A DNA stretch of 64,000 bases from an uncultured Lachnospiraceae bacterium (GCA_947629865.1 CANRFJ010000002.1:1-64000); one strand, 5' to 3'; positions 43,249 through 52,886 are shown, numbered from the stretch's first letter. Notes: generated from the letters alone by a model not told the origin. Program-made: numbers and translations.

Positions 43249-44640
43249 ATGGAGGAGACAAAAGAGATAAAGAGGACGGAGGAGGACAATCCGCTTGGCA
43301 CAGCGCCCGTGACAGGGCTTCTCGTAAAATTTGCCATACCAAGCATTATTGCCATGCTTGTGAGCGCCCTGTATAACATAGTGGATCAGCTGTTTATCGG
43401 AAACAGTATCGGGGAGCTGGGCAATGCGGCTACGAATATCTCGTTTCCGCTCACCACGTCCTGCACGGCGATTTCACTTGTGTTTGGCATCGGGGGCGCC
43501 TCCTGTTTTAACCTTGCCATGGGAGCGGGCAGGAGAAAAAAGGCGCCCTGCTACATCGGCAATGCGGTCTTTTTCCTGTTTTTGTGCGGCGTGATTCTCT
43601 GTCTTGTGACGGAGATTTTCCTGACGCCCATGCTGCGCTTTTTCGGCTCGCCGGACAATGTGCTCCCCTATGCCAGGACATATACTTCCATCACGGCCAT
43701 CGGGTTTCCCTTTCTGATCCTAACAACCGGCGGCGGACATCTGATTCGGGCGGACGGGAGCCCGCGGTTTGCCATGCTTTGCAATCTGTCTGGAGCCGTC
43801 ATCAACACCGCTCTGGACGCCGTCCTTATTCTGGCCCTGCACATGGGAATGGCGGGGGCGGCCCTGGCGACCATTACCGGCCAGATTTTCTCTGCGGGCA
43901 TGGTGTTCTGGTATCTGCGCCGCTACAAGACGGTGCAGCTCAAACTGGCCCACCTGATACCGCGGTGGCGCTATGCCGGCCGTGTGATTTCCCTGGGAAT
44001 GTCGCCCTTCTGCAACCAGATTGCCATGATGGTGGTGCAGATTGTCATGAACAAATCCCTGACCTACTACGGAGCCCTGTCGGTTTACGGGGAGTCCATA
44101 CCGCTGGCCTGTTCGGGGATCATCAACAAGGTGGGCATGGTATTCTTCTCCGTGGTGATTGGAATCTCCCAGGGATTGCAGCCGATTGCCAGTTTTAATT
44201 ACGGGGCGGGGAAATACGGGCGTGTGCGCCGGGCGCTGGGAAATGCCCTGACGGGCGCCGGAATCATTTCCGTGCTGGCGTTTCTCATGTTTCAGCTGTT
44301 TCCGAGGCAGATCAGCAGCGCCTTCGGCTCCGGAAGCGAGATGTATTTCCGGTTTGCCGCCCGGTACTTCCGCATTTACTTCTTCTTTGTGTTTATCAAT
44401 TTTGTGCAGCCGATCGGCTCCAATTTTTTCACTGCCATCGGCAAGCCCTATAAGGGAGTTTTTCTCTCCCTGACACGGCAGATTTTATTCCTTCTCCCGC
44501 TGCTGCTTTTGTTCCCCCTGTGGTTTGGGATTGACGGAATCATGTATGCGGCCCCCTGCGCCGATCTGATGGCCGCTGTGATCGCCATCACAATGACGGT
44601 GGGCGAGGTAAAAAAATTAAATAATTTTCAACTTAAATAA
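43249..44640 (+). CDS. MATE-family efflux transporter
   Basis: The 463-residue protein has about twelve membrane segments in two MATE halves: PLGTAPVTGLLVKFAIPSIIAMLVSALYNIVDQLFIG opens the first, and PSFCNQ-like GMSPFCNQIAMMVVQIVMNKSL opens the second. It is likely a Na+- or H+-coupled exporter of drugs or metabolites. The substrate is unknown. An ATG at 43237 also exists, but 43249 has the better GAGG spacing. Confidence 0.92.
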   Translation: MEETKEIKRTEEDNPLGTAPVTGLLVKFAIPSIIAMLVSALYNIVDQLFIGNSIGELGNAATNISFPLTTSCTAISLVFGIGGASCFNLAMGAGRRKKAPCYIGNAVFFLFLCGVILCLVTEIFLTPMLRFFGSPDNVLPYARTYTSITAIGFPFLILTTGGGHLIRADGSPRFAMLCNLSGAVINTALDAVLILALHMGMAGAALATITGQIFSAGMVFWYLRRYKTVQLKLAHLIPRWRYAGRVISLGMSPFCNQIAMMVVQIVMNKSLTYYGALSVYGESIPLACSGIINKVGMVFFSVVIGISQGLQPIASFNYGAGKYGRVRRALGNALTGAGIISVLAFLMFQLFPRQISSAFGSGSEMYFRFAARYFRIYFFFVFINFVQPIGSNFFTAIGKPYKGVFLSLTRQILFLLPLLLLFPLWFGIDGIMYAAPCADLMAAVIAITMTVGEVKKLNNFQLK

Positions 44641-44665
44641 TTTAAATAATTTTGTGGGAATGTTG

Positions 44666-44694
44666 TTGACAAACACATACAGTCACGTTATAAT
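44666..44694 (+). promoter_or_regulatory. Promoter of the pfl leader and operon
   Basis: Perfect TTGACA and TATAAT with a 17-bp spacer lie about 190 bp upstream of pflB. Transcription would start near 44701. Confidence 0.85.
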
Positions 44695-44700
44695 AAAACC

Positions 44701-44806
44701 ACTATATGACTGACGGAAAAAGTGGAGATATACCACATGGAGTATAGTAGCATGAAAAGCCGACCGTCTGGGCTGCACGCCTGGGCTGCGGCTTTTTCCA
44801 TTTTTT
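44701..44806 (+). ncRNA. Candidate leader RNA or small RNA upstream of pflB
   Basis: From the predicted start near 44701 the transcript runs into an imperfect hairpin, AAAAGCCG/CGGCTTTT at 44755-44796, followed by TTTTT and TTTTTT. This gives a possible transcript of about 100 nt or an attenuator ahead of pflB. A 30-codon open frame (44737-44829) spans the hairpin. No known riboswitch class is recognised. Confidence 0.4.
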
Positions 44807-44829
44807 GGAAATATATGGAGGCCGGATGA
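44737..44829 (+). CDS. Possible 30-residue leader peptide upstream of pflB
   Basis: The frame starts with ATG nine bases after GGAG and ends in TGA at 44827-44829. It encodes a peptide with two Trp residues and a WAAAFSIFW core. Its codons cover the terminator-like hairpin, the arrangement expected for translation-coupled attenuation. It may equally be chance. Confidence 0.3.
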   Translation: MEYSSMKSRPSGLHAWAAAFSIFWKYMEAG

Positions 44830-44883
44830 CGGTTGCTGCGCGGGAGTGGATTGTACATGGACAAGCACAAGGAGGAAAGTGTG

Positions 44884-47112
44884 ATGCGAGAGGAATGGAA
44901 CGGTTTTGTGGGCGGCGCATGGGAACGGGAGATCAATGTGAGGGATTTTATCCAGAAAAATTATACCCCCTATGACGGGGACGATTCGTTCCTGGAGGGC
45001 CCGACTGAGGATACGACGGCCCTGTGGGAGCAGGTGATGGCGCTCTCGAAGGAGGAGAGGGAGCGCGGCGGCGTGCTCGATATGGACACGAAGGTGATTT
45101 CCACGATCACTTCCCACGGGCCGGGCTATCTGGACAAAGACAGGGAAAAAATCGTGGGATTCCAGACGGAGAAGCCGTTCAAGCGGGCGCTCCAGCCCTA
45201 TGGCGGTATCCGCATGGCAATCAAGGCTTGCCAGGACAACGGCTACGAGGTGGATCCGGAGGTGGTGGAGTATTTTACCACGCACCGCAAGACGCACAAC
45301 GCCGGCGTGTTTGACGCCTATACTCCGGAGATGCGGCGGTGCCGGACGCATCATATCATCACCGGTCTGCCGGACGCCTATGGGCGGGGGAGAATCATCG
45401 GCGATTACCGCCGCGCGGCGCTGTACGGGGTGGATCGTCTGATTGAGGACAAGGAGGAGCAGCTGGCCACTACCCGCACGATTATGTACTCGGATGTGAT
45501 AAGGGAGAGGGAGGAACTTTCCGAGCAAATCCGGGCGCTGAAAATGCTGAACGAGCTGGCGCGTATCTACGGCTGTGATATAAGCCGTCCGGCGGAGAAT
45601 GTGCAGCAGGCGGTACAGGCGGTGTATTTTGCATATCTGGCGGCCGTCAAGGAGCAGAACGGGGCGGCCATGAGTCTGGGACGCACGTCCACCTTCCTGG
45701 ATATATATGCGGAGAGGGACTTGAGAGAAGGGCGTTTTACAGAGAGGGAGATACAGGAGATTGTCGATCAGTTTATCATGAAGCTGCGCATGATCCGGTT
45801 CGCCCGGACGCCGGAGTACAATTCCATTTTTGCCGGAGATCCGACCTGGGTTACGGAGTCTGTCGGCGGTATCGGGGTGGACGGCCGCCACATGGTGACG
45901 AAGATGTCCTATCGGTATCTCAACACGCTGAATAATATCGGCACGGCGCCGGAGCCGAACATGACTGTGCTCTGGGCGAAGAATCTGCCGGAGAACTGGA
46001 AGCGCTTCTGCGCGAAGACCTCGATCCGCCACTCGGCTATCCAGTATGAAAATGACGACTTAATGCGGGTTACGCACGGGGACGACTACGGCATCGCCTG
46101 CTGTGTCTCCTCGATGCGTATCGGCAGGGAGATGCAGTTTTTCGGCGCCAGGGCGAATCTGGCCAAATGCCTCCTCTATGCCATTAACGGCGGCGTAGAC
46201 GAGATCACCGGGCAGCAGGTGGGGCCGAAATACCGTCCGATCACCTCGGAGTATCTGGATTTTGACGAGGTGTGGAGCCGGTATGAGGATATGATGAAGT
46301 GGCTGGCCGGAGTGTATGTCAATGCCCTCAATATCATTCATTATATGCATGACAAGTATTCCTACGAGCGGCTGCAGATGGCGCTGCACGACAAGCAGGT
46401 AAAGCGCTGGTTTGCCACGGGGATCGCCGGTATGAGCGTGGTGGCGGACTCTCTTTCCGCCATTAAGTATGCCAGGGTGAAGGCCGTGCGCAATGACGAC
46501 GGACTGATTGTAGATTACGAGGTGGAGGGGGATTTCCCCAAATATGGCAACGACGACGACCGGGTGGACGAACTGGCAAAGAAGGTGCTGCACACATTTA
46601 TGCAGTATGTGAGGGGAAACCACACATATCGGGGCGGTATACCGACTACCTCGATTCTCACGATCACCTCCAATGTAAGCTACGGGCGCAATACCGGCGC
46701 CACGCCGGACGGACGGAAAAAGGGAGAGGCCTTTGCTCCGGGAGCCAATCCGATGCACGGCCGGGACAGCCACGGCGCTGTGGCCTCGCTTGCTTCGGTG
46801 GCCAAACTGCCGTTTTCCGATGCACAGGACGGCATTTCCAATACGTTTACCATAGTGCCGGACGCCCTGGGGCGGAATGAGACGGAGGCGCAGGACAATC
46901 TGGTGGCTATGCTGAATGGATATATTGCCGGGGGCGGCCATCATCTGAATGTCAACGTGTTGAACCGTGATACCCTGTTGGACGCCCAGAAGCACCCAGA
47001 GCAGTATCCGCAGCTGACGATTCGTGTATCGGGCTATGCGGTCAACTTTATCAAATTGACGAAAGAGCAGCAGGACGAGGTCATTGCCCGCACCTTCCAC
47101 GAGAGGATGTAG
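44884..47112 (+). CDS. pflB: Formate C-acetyltransferase (pyruvate formate-lyase)
   Basis: It converts pyruvate and CoA to acetyl-CoA and formate in anaerobic sugar fermentation. The 742-residue glycyl-radical enzyme shows the active-site pair Cys406-Cys407 in GIACCVSSM and the radical Gly717 in [26 protein letters not shown] is also characteristic of true PFL. AAGGAGG sets the start at 44884. The frame open upstream to 44833 lacks support. The activase gene follows after 3 bp. Confidence 0.96.
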   Translation: MREEWNGFVGGAWEREINVRDFIQKNYTPYDGDDSFLEGPTEDTTALWEQVMALSKEERERGGVLDMDTKVISTITSHGPGYLDKDREKIVGFQTEKPFKRALQPYGGIRMAIKACQDNGYEVDPEVVEYFTTHRKTHNAGVFDAYTPEMRRCRTHHIITGLPDAYGRGRIIGDYRRAALYGVDRLIEDKEEQLATTRTIMYSDVIREREELSEQIRALKMLNELARIYGCDISRPAENVQQAVQAVYFAYLAAVKEQNGAAMSLGRTSTFLDIYAERDLREGRFTEREIQEIVDQFIMKLRMIRFARTPEYNSIFAGDPTWVTESVGGIGVDGRHMVTKMSYRYLNTLNNIGTAPEPNMTVLWAKNLPENWKRFCAKTSIRHSAIQYENDDLMRVTHGDDYGIACCVSSMRIGREMQFFGARANLAKCLLYAINGGVDEITGQQVGPKYRPITSEYLDFDEVWSRYEDMMKWLAGVYVNALNIIHYMHDKYSYERLQMALHDKQVKRWFATGIAGMSVVADSLSAIKYARVKAVRNDDGLIVDYEVEGDFPKYGNDDDRVDELAKKVLHTFMQYVRGNHTYRGGIPTTSILTITSNVSYGRNTGATPDGRKKGEAFAPGANPMHGRDSHGAVASLASVAKLPFSDAQDGISNTFTIVPDALGRNETEAQDNLVAMLNGYIAGGGHHLNVNVLNRDTLLDAQKHPEQYPQLTIRVSGYAVNFIKLTKEQQDEVIARTFHERM

Positions 47113-47115
47113 CCT

Positions 47116-47853
47116 ATGGAGGGACACATTCACTCACTGGAGAGCTTTGGCACGGTGGACGGGCCGGGCGTGCGATTTGTGGTATTTTTTCAGGGATGCC
47201 CCATGCGGTGCCTGTACTGCCACAATCCGGACACATGGGAGCCGGAGGGCGGGCAGGTCATGGAGCCGGACGCGATTCTGGACAGACTGGAGCGAAACCG
47301 CGCCTTCTACGAGACCGGAGGGCTGACTGCCACCGGCGGGGAGCCTATGTTGCAGATAGAATTTCTGACGGAATTGTTTGAAAAGGCGGCTGCGGGAGGG
47401 ATCCACACCTGTCTTGACACCTCCGGCATCTGCTTCCGGCCGGAGGATAAGGCGCACATGGAACAGGTGGACAGGCTGCTGGACCACACCGGACTGGTGA
47501 TGCTGGACATAAAGCACATGGATCCGGAGAAGCACAGGAGGCTGACCGGCCACGGCAGCGACGGGGTGTTTGCATTTGCCCGCTATCTGTGCGAAAAGAA
47601 GGTGCCGGTGTGGATCCGTCATGTCGTGGTGCCGGGCATTACCTGGCAGCGGGAGGAACTGACGGCGCTTGGCCTGTTTCTGCGGGAACTGCCGAATGTG
47701 GAAAAACTGGAGATACTCCCCTACCACTCCATGGGCCGTGTGAAATACCGGCAACTTGGGATTGAATATCCGCTGGAGGGGACGCCGCAGCTGGGGAAGG
47801 ACGAGGCCGCTGAGGCGGAGGAGATTGTGAAGAAGGCCTGGGGGCTGTCCTGA
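47116..47853 (+). CDS. pflA: Pyruvate formate-lyase activating enzyme
   Basis: This radical-SAM enzyme creates the glycyl radical on PflB. The 245-residue protein has ESFGTVDGPGVRFVVFFQGC, the iron-sulfur motif CPMRCLYC, and the SAM-binding TATGGEP. It has no extra ferredoxin insert, as expected for the PFL activase rather than other glycyl-radical activases. It is tightly linked to pflB. Confidence 0.96.
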   Translation: MEGHIHSLESFGTVDGPGVRFVVFFQGCPMRCLYCHNPDTWEPEGGQVMEPDAILDRLERNRAFYETGGLTATGGEPMLQIEFLTELFEKAAAGGIHTCLDTSGICFRPEDKAHMEQVDRLLDHTGLVMLDIKHMDPEKHRRLTGHGSDGVFAFARYLCEKKVPVWIRHVVVPGITWQREELTALGLFLRELPNVEKLEILPYHSMGRVKYRQLGIEYPLEGTPQLGKDEAAEAEEIVKKAWGLS

Positions 47854-47911
47854 GTGAGGGCTGTTTTTTGCATTGTTTCCGCATCGGACAGCGAAAATGT
47901 GTGTCGGAAAG

Positions 47912-47941
47912 TTGATAATTCTCCCCTGGCTGTGCTATACT
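47912..47941 (+). promoter_or_regulatory. Promoter of the DUF6273-protein gene
   Basis: TTGATA, 18 bp and TATACT with an extended -10 TG lie about 60 bp before the start. Confidence 0.65.
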
Positions 47942-48001
47942 AGGGGTGGTATACATATATTTAAGCCCGCGGGCGGCGGATTCTAAGGAGGATTCCAGAA
48001 G

Positions 48002-49207
48002 ATGGAGGAGAATCAGAAGAATAAGAAAGCGAAGATGACAAAGAGGCAGAAGCGCATGGCGCAGAAAAGGCAGGAGCAGGAAGCCGCCATGACGCCGGAG
48101 GAAAAATTTAATCAGCTGCTAGCGCTGAAAAAGGCCACCCGCTGTATTTTGAGCATAAATGAGACCTATAAGATATATGCGCGCCTGGCGGGGGATTTTG
48201 AGCGTCTGGGTAAAGAGGCCGAGGAACAGGAGCAGCCCTTCGAGGGCTGGGAGCAGTGTCAGGCTCTGAGCGAGGAGTGCAGACAGAAGGCGGAGGAGCT
48301 GGACAGGCAGCGCCCGGTCGAGGAGGAGTATTCCCGCACCGTGACAACCACTGTCAGAGAGCAGGAGGCGGCGGGGAAAAAGCGGGGCAGAGCCAGGTGG
48401 GTAGTGCTGGCGGCGGTGCTGCTGCTTGTGCTGGCGGCAGTATCCTATAAAGCCACTCCCACCCGCTACATCATTGCCGGAGCGGAGGAGAGCATGGGAC
48501 TGCACCGGCAGGCCAGGGAGTCCTATCACAAACTCGGCGATTACAAGGACAGCCATGAGAGAGAGAAGGTCTCCGCGTATGCATATGCCTGTTCACTCGT
48601 TGAGGAGGGGAGAACGGAAGAAGCGCGGAAGGTATTCAGCAGACTGGCGACCGAGGATTACAGCGACAGCGCGGACAGGGAAGTGGAATTGGAGCAAAAG
48701 CTTCTGTTAGAGGCCAAACCGGGGGATACGGTTATATTCGGCTCCCGGCGCTGGCGGGTGCTGGAGCAGAGAGACTCCCAGGCGCTTCTGATTCTGGATA
48801 AGAAGATGAAATCAGCGGTGTATGACGATGCAGCGCGGACAGTGACCTGGGAAAAGTGCACGTTGAGAGAAAAGTTAAATGCAGATTTTATAAATAAAAT
48901 ATGCACCCCGCAGGAGATAAAGGCAGTCTGCAGGACGCACGTTAAGAGCGAAGACAATCCCGTATACGGGACAAAAGGAGGAAAGGATACGGTGGACACA
49001 CTCTTTCTCCTGAGCGCCGGAGAGGCGGAGGACTTTAAGGAAGTCCTGGGCCGGAAGGGTAAGAATTTGTGCCTGAGGACGCCGGGGCGAGACGGTTTCT
49101 CAGTCATGTATCTCTCAAACCTGCGCGAGCCGGTTTCCTACGGCGCGCCTGTGGAGATGAGAGGGCTGGCAGTGCGTCCGGCGATGTGGGTAGCTACCCG
49201 GAAGTGA
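48002..49207 (+). CDS. Membrane-anchored protein with C-terminal DUF6273-like domain
   Basis: The 401-residue protein has a charged, coiled-coil-prone cytoplasmic N-terminus (KNKKAKMTKRQKRMAQKRQEQE), one membrane segment near 130-148 (RWVVLAAVLLLVLAAVSY) and an outer part. The outer part starts with two TPR-like helices (SMGLHRQARESYHKLGDYKDS and EGRTEEARKVFSRLATEDYSDS). The last 170 residues resemble DUF6273 (FGSRRWRVLEQRDSQALLILDKKM...WEKCTLREKLNADFINKI). The role is unknown. AAGGAGG precedes the start, and greA follows 7 bp later. Confidence 0.75.
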   Translation: MEENQKNKKAKMTKRQKRMAQKRQEQEAAMTPEEKFNQLLALKKATRCILSINETYKIYARLAGDFERLGKEAEEQEQPFEGWEQCQALSEECRQKAEELDRQRPVEEEYSRTVTTTVREQEAAGKKRGRARWVVLAAVLLLVLAAVSYKATPTRYIIAGAEESMGLHRQARESYHKLGDYKDSHEREKVSAYAYACSLVEEGRTEEARKVFSRLATEDYSDSADREVELEQKLLLEAKPGDTVIFGSRRWRVLEQRDSQALLILDKKMKSAVYDDAARTVTWEKCTLREKLNADFINKICTPQEIKAVCRTHVKSEDNPVYGTKGGKDTVDTLFLLSAGEAEDFKEVLGRKGKNLCLRTPGRDGFSVMYLSNLREPVSYGAPVEMRGLAVRPAMWVATRK

Positions 49208-49214
49208 GGGAAGT

Positions 49215-49718
49215 ATGAGGAATGAATTGACGGAAAAGGACATAGCCAGGATGCAGGAGGAGATCGACCACCGCAAGCTGGTTGTCCGCCCCAAGGCGAT
49301 CGAGGCGGTGAAGGAGGCCAGAGCCCACGGGGATCTGAGCGAGAATTTTGAATACTATGCGGCCAAGAAGGACAAGAATCAGAATGAGAGCCGGATCCGC
49401 TATCTGGAGCGCATGATCCGGACTGCCACTGTGGTCTCGGAGGACTCCGGAGAGGACGAGGTGGGACTGAATAACACAGTGGAGGTATATTTTGAGGACG
49501 AGGGAACTACGGAGACATATAAAATAGTCACTACGGTGCGGACGAATGTGCTGGGAGGCCTCATAAGCACCGAATCGCCCCTCGGACGCGCCCTGATGGG
49601 ACACAGGGTGGGAGACCGCGTAGAGGTGACAGTCTCCCCCGGTGTCTCCTACTGCGTCACAGTGAAAAACATACGAAATACCGTGGACGACGGTTCGGAT
49701 CCGATACGGAAATATTAA
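49215..49718 (+). CDS. greA: Transcription elongation factor GreA
   Basis: It rescues backtracked RNA polymerase by stimulating transcript cleavage. The 167-residue protein has the N-terminal coiled coil with the acidic tip signature EARAHGDLSENFEYYAAKKDKNQNE and a C-terminal FKBP-like domain (ESPLGRALMGHRVGDRVEV). It lies 7 bp behind the DUF6273 gene. Confidence 0.9.
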   Translation: MRNELTEKDIARMQEEIDHRKLVVRPKAIEAVKEARAHGDLSENFEYYAAKKDKNQNESRIRYLERMIRTATVVSEDSGEDEVGLNNTVEVYFEDEGTTETYKIVTTVRTNVLGGLISTESPLGRALMGHRVGDRVEVTVSPGVSYCVTVKNIRNTVDDGSDPIRKY

Positions 49719-49758
49719 AATATAATCAAGATATAATTTTTGAAATGGAGGAAAAAAG

Positions 49759-50196
49759 ATGGAATTCAAAACATTGCAGCAGGATATGATTGCAGCCATG
49801 AAGGCAAAGGATAAGACGAGGAAGGACGCGATTTCCGCTCTGGTATCGGCGGCCAAAAAGGCGGCCATTGACGAGGGGACGAGGGACAATATCACGGAGG
49901 AAATTGTGAACCGCGTTATTCTGAAGGAGCTGAAGACGGTAAAGGAACAGATAGACAGCTGTCCGGAGGAGAGAGCGGAGCTCAGGGCGGAGTACCAGGC
50001 CCGCTACGATATAATCAGCGAATACGCGCCGCAGATGATGTCCGGCGAGGAGATAAAGGCTTTTATTCTGGACAAATTTGCGGATCTGGCCGCCACGAAG
50101 AACAAAGGTCAGATCATGAAGCAGGTGATGGGCGAGCTGAAGGGAAAGGCGGACGGAAAACTTATCAATCAGATTGTGACGGAACTGTGCCGGTAG
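49759..50196 (+). CDS. yqeY: GatB/YqeY domain protein
   Basis: The 145-residue protein matches the YqeY family in length and motifs (MKAKDKTRKDAISALVSAAKKA, then MKQVMGELKGKADGKLINQIV). The domain resembles the C-terminal tRNA-binding part of the GatB amidotransferase subunit, but stand-alone YqeY has no settled function. GGAGG precedes the ATG, and it may be cotranscribed with greA. Confidence 0.9.
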   Translation: MEFKTLQQDMIAAMKAKDKTRKDAISALVSAAKKAAIDEGTRDNITEEIVNRVILKELKTVKEQIDSCPEERAELRAEYQARYDIISEYAPQMMSGEEIKAFILDKFADLAATKNKGQIMKQVMGELKGKADGKLINQIVTELCR

Positions 50197-50261
50197 ATGA
50201 CGTTGTTTTGCCATGATTGGATGATTTAATAAGTGTATTAAATATAAGGGAGTCTGAGAGT

Positions 50262-52199
50262 ATGAGAAGAAAAAAGTGTTTGTGCACAGTAGCAGTAGTT
50301 GTCGTCATGGTGGCGGTGGCCCTCGGAATGGCGGATACCGCCGCAGCAAAGAAGAAGAAAAAGCCGGTATCCCTGTCCAAGGCGGTTATCTCTCTTTCCA
50401 AAACGTCCTATTCATATAATGGAAAGGCCAGAAAACCCAAAGTGACAGTCCGCCTGAAGAAGAAGAAACTGAAAAAGGGCCGCGACTACAAAGTTACCTA
50501 TTCCAACAATAAAAAAGTTGGCAAGGCCCGTGTGACAATCACTGCCAAAAATAAAAAGAAGTACAAGGGAAAGAAAAGCAAGACCTTCCGCATAAACAAG
50601 GCTGCCCGTACCATTATTCCGGGCAAGAGCAGTTATTCGGCCGTGGAGGGAGACGGCGCCTTTACCATTACGGCCAAGCCCTCCAAGGGGAAAGGCACGA
50701 TTCAGTATTCCTGCCCGACCTCCGATGTCATCAAGGTATCTTCCACAGGTAAAGTGACGGTAGTGAAGCGAGGCACCGCCAAGGTAACGATTACGGTGTC
50801 CGCCACGGCTTCTTATAAGAAAGCTTCTGTCACAGTGCCGGTCACGATCAATAAAAAGCCGGTGCGCACAGTCAATACGGAGGACAGCATACGGAATTTC
50901 AATTACCAGCTGCCGTCATATTCCTGTATTACAAAGAAACTGACGGATTTTTCGTGGCGGATTGTGGACAAGTATTCCATTCCGGGCCTGGCGCCCACAG
51001 CAGACAACGATCTGACAAAGGGATATATCCAGTGCAATAATCTCTGTCCGCAGGGCCTCACCTTCGCCGGGGATTATATGCTGACTACCGCCTACTGCGT
51101 GGACGGAGTGCACACCAGTTGTATTTTCATCTACGACAAGGAGACGGGCGATTATCTGAATACGCTCGTGCTGAAGGAGAAAAGTCATGTGGGCGGTATC
51201 ACCTATGACGGGAACAATGTTTGGATCTGTCATGCTAACCGCACCTCCCTTCAGAGAATACCGTATACGGCGCTCAAAAAATATGCCTCCGGCTCAAAGA
51301 AGTGCGTCAATTACCAGCCGGAGGAGTTAAAACTGCCGGATGCTGACGGCTATCACGATATAGCAAATAAGCCGTCCGCAGTCGCCTATAATCCAAACGA
51401 CGGCTATATATGGGTGACGGAATTTGTGGCCGAGCCGAAAAAAAGCGGCAAAAAAGTGGACGATCCGATTATGGCCGCCTATGAGTACCGGGATAACGAA
51501 TTACAGCCGGTAACTACCTTCCTGAATACGAAGGAGGAGGATTATCTGGGAATCAATACAGAGGACGCCGCGGGTGAGACAGACGCCGGACAGGCGGGCG
51601 CGGCAAGCGGCGCAGTGGTGACTGCCGTAGTGCGCAGCCAGGATTTCTCAGTGGACGGCGAGGAACAGAAACTGTTGATGGGGGATATGGTAGTCCGTCT
51701 GGGCGAAAGCGATATTTCCGGCCACAAGGATTTGGACAGGGCGCTTGGAAAGTACAGCGCCGGTGATAAAGTAACCCTCACCGTACAGAGGGAGGAAGAA
51801 GGCGTACTCCACACGCTGGAGGGGACTATGACGCTGGGCGAGAGAAAGACACAGCCTGTGACGAGGGTAATACCCTTCTATGTGCAGGGCGTGGCATTTC
51901 TGGAAAACGGGAAGACTGTATTCAGCCGCTCTTACGGGAGAAATACAAGCAAGACGAGGTATATCTCCGAGCTGATGGTATATGATGCCACATGGGACGA
52001 TGAGGATTCCTATACATGGGAGTCTACGATGGCAGTTGTGCTTCCGCCGATGGCCGAGGAAGTGGAGATAAGCGGCAATGAAGTTTTCATACTGTTTGAG
52101 TCTGCGGCCATGACGTATCTTGAGGGAACAGACGGCAGCGGTAAGAGCGAGTGCCCGATTGATCAGATTGTAGCGGTGGATTTGGGAATTAATGATTGA
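50262..52199 (+). CDS. Secreted lysine-rich Ig-like/propeller protein with PDZ domain
   Basis: The 645-residue exported protein has a signal peptide (CLCTVAVVVVMVAVALGMADTAAA). An MBG-type Ig domain follows at about 35-125 (SYNGKARKPKVTV...DYKVTYSNNKKVGKA), very rich in Lys, then a BIG2 domain (130-210). From about 225 a beta-propeller-like region (GGITYDGNNVWICHANRTSLQRI; AVAYNPNDGYIWVTEF) is interrupted near 426-530 by an HtrA-like PDZ domain (DYLGINTEDAAG, GAVVTAVV, LLMGDMVVRLGESDISGHKDLDRAL). No protease domain is present. Function is unknown. A surface or wall location is likely. Confidence 0.75.
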   Translation: MRRKKCLCTVAVVVVMVAVALGMADTAAAKKKKKPVSLSKAVISLSKTSYSYNGKARKPKVTVRLKKKKLKKGRDYKVTYSNNKKVGKARVTITAKNKKKYKGKKSKTFRINKAARTIIPGKSSYSAVEGDGAFTITAKPSKGKGTIQYSCPTSDVIKVSSTGKVTVVKRGTAKVTITVSATASYKKASVTVPVTINKKPVRTVNTEDSIRNFNYQLPSYSCITKKLTDFSWRIVDKYSIPGLAPTADNDLTKGYIQCNNLCPQGLTFAGDYMLTTAYCVDGVHTSCIFIYDKETGDYLNTLVLKEKSHVGGITYDGNNVWICHANRTSLQRIPYTALKKYASGSKKCVNYQPEELKLPDADGYHDIANKPSAVAYNPNDGYIWVTEFVAEPKKSGKKVDDPIMAAYEYRDNELQPVTTFLNTKEEDYLGINTEDAAGETDAGQAGAASGAVVTAVVRSQDFSVDGEEQKLLMGDMVVRLGESDISGHKDLDRALGKYSAGDKVTLTVQREEEGVLHTLEGTMTLGERKTQPVTRVIPFYVQGVAFLENGKTVFSRSYGRNTSKTRYISELMVYDATWDDEDSYTWESTMAVVLPPMAEEVEISGNEVFILFESAAMTYLEGTDGSGKSECPIDQIVAVDLGIND

Positions 52200-52210
52200 T
52201 GAATAGAGCT

Positions 52211-52253
52211 GTCCTGCATATGCGCCCGCGACGCGGGCGCATTACTATGCGGA
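52211..52253. terminator. Strong hairpin between convergent genes
   Basis: ATGCGCCCGCG and CGCGGGCGCAT pair around one A, and outer GTCC-GCAT/ATGC-GGAC arms extend the stem. T runs are absent. The place between convergent genes suggests a bidirectional 3'-end structure. Confidence 0.6.
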
Positions 52254-52886
52254 CAGGATCTGCCAGAATACGGCCAGAGTGCCTTTCTTTACATTTATAT
52301 ATGCCTTTTTTCCAGTAAATTCATTGCTGATGCCGAGAGGGAATGAATTGGTGAGGCTCACATCTTCGATTTCGTATTTCAACCCCTGAATGGTGACGTT
52401 GACGCTTATATCGCTGAGGGAAAAGACGGAGCAGAGATTACCGGCCGCGTTGTCCGGATGCTCCTTTCCGAAGGCAATCGTGCCGTCAGTGACGACGCGG
52501 AGGGCGTGATCTTTTCCATACAGCGTGCCGGCGGCCCCGTTGCGGGAGAGATAGGTGAGCACCTGGATATTGCCAAGCGTGTGGTCGAGACGGCCGCCCA
52601 GCCCGCCGTAAATGATAAATTCACGGTAGCCCTTCTTCAGCCCCAGTCTGGCCGCCAGCATCATATCCGTGTCGTCCTTGTCGGGCGGGTAGCGCAGACT
52701 GTCCGGAGGCAGTTCGGAGGACAGGACGGAATCAAAGTCTCCCAGGACAATATCGGCCCGCAGGCCCAGTTTTTCCAGATAGTCAAAGCCGCCGTCCGCC
52801 GCGATGACAAGATCCTTCGGTGAGAGGGAGACGTCGCAGGGAGTCTGTTCTCCCGCCCCGAAAATATAGCAGATTTCTGATTCCAA
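52245..52886 (-). CDS. thiN: Thiamine pyrophosphokinase
   Basis: It makes thiamine diphosphate from thiamine and ATP. The 213-residue protein shows VIAADGGFDYL, ADIVLGDFDS, DKDDTDMMLAARLGL and the GGLGGRLDHTLGNIQVL signature. A TTG start at 52886 behind AGAGGTG is preferred. The frame can open at 52922, inside mrp, but lacks a ribosome binding site. It is probably cotranscribed with mrp upstream. thiE at 28 kb feeds the same cofactor pathway. Confidence 0.9.
   Translation of the reverse strand: MESEICYIFGAGEQTPCDVSLSPKDLVIAADGGFDYLEKLGLRADIVLGDFDSVLSSELPPDSLRYPPDKDDTDMMLAARLGLKKGYREFIIYGGLGGRLDHTLGNIQVLTYLSRNGAAGTLYGKDHALRVVTDGTIAFGKEHPDNAAGNLCSVFSLSDISVNVTIQGLKYEIEDVSLTNSFPLGISNEFTGKKAYINVKKGTLAVFWQILSA

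Noticed and set aside
44641-44700. Rex-type operator at the pfl promoter
   Set aside because: TTGT and GACAA motifs occur, but the spacing and symmetry do not fit the Rex consensus.
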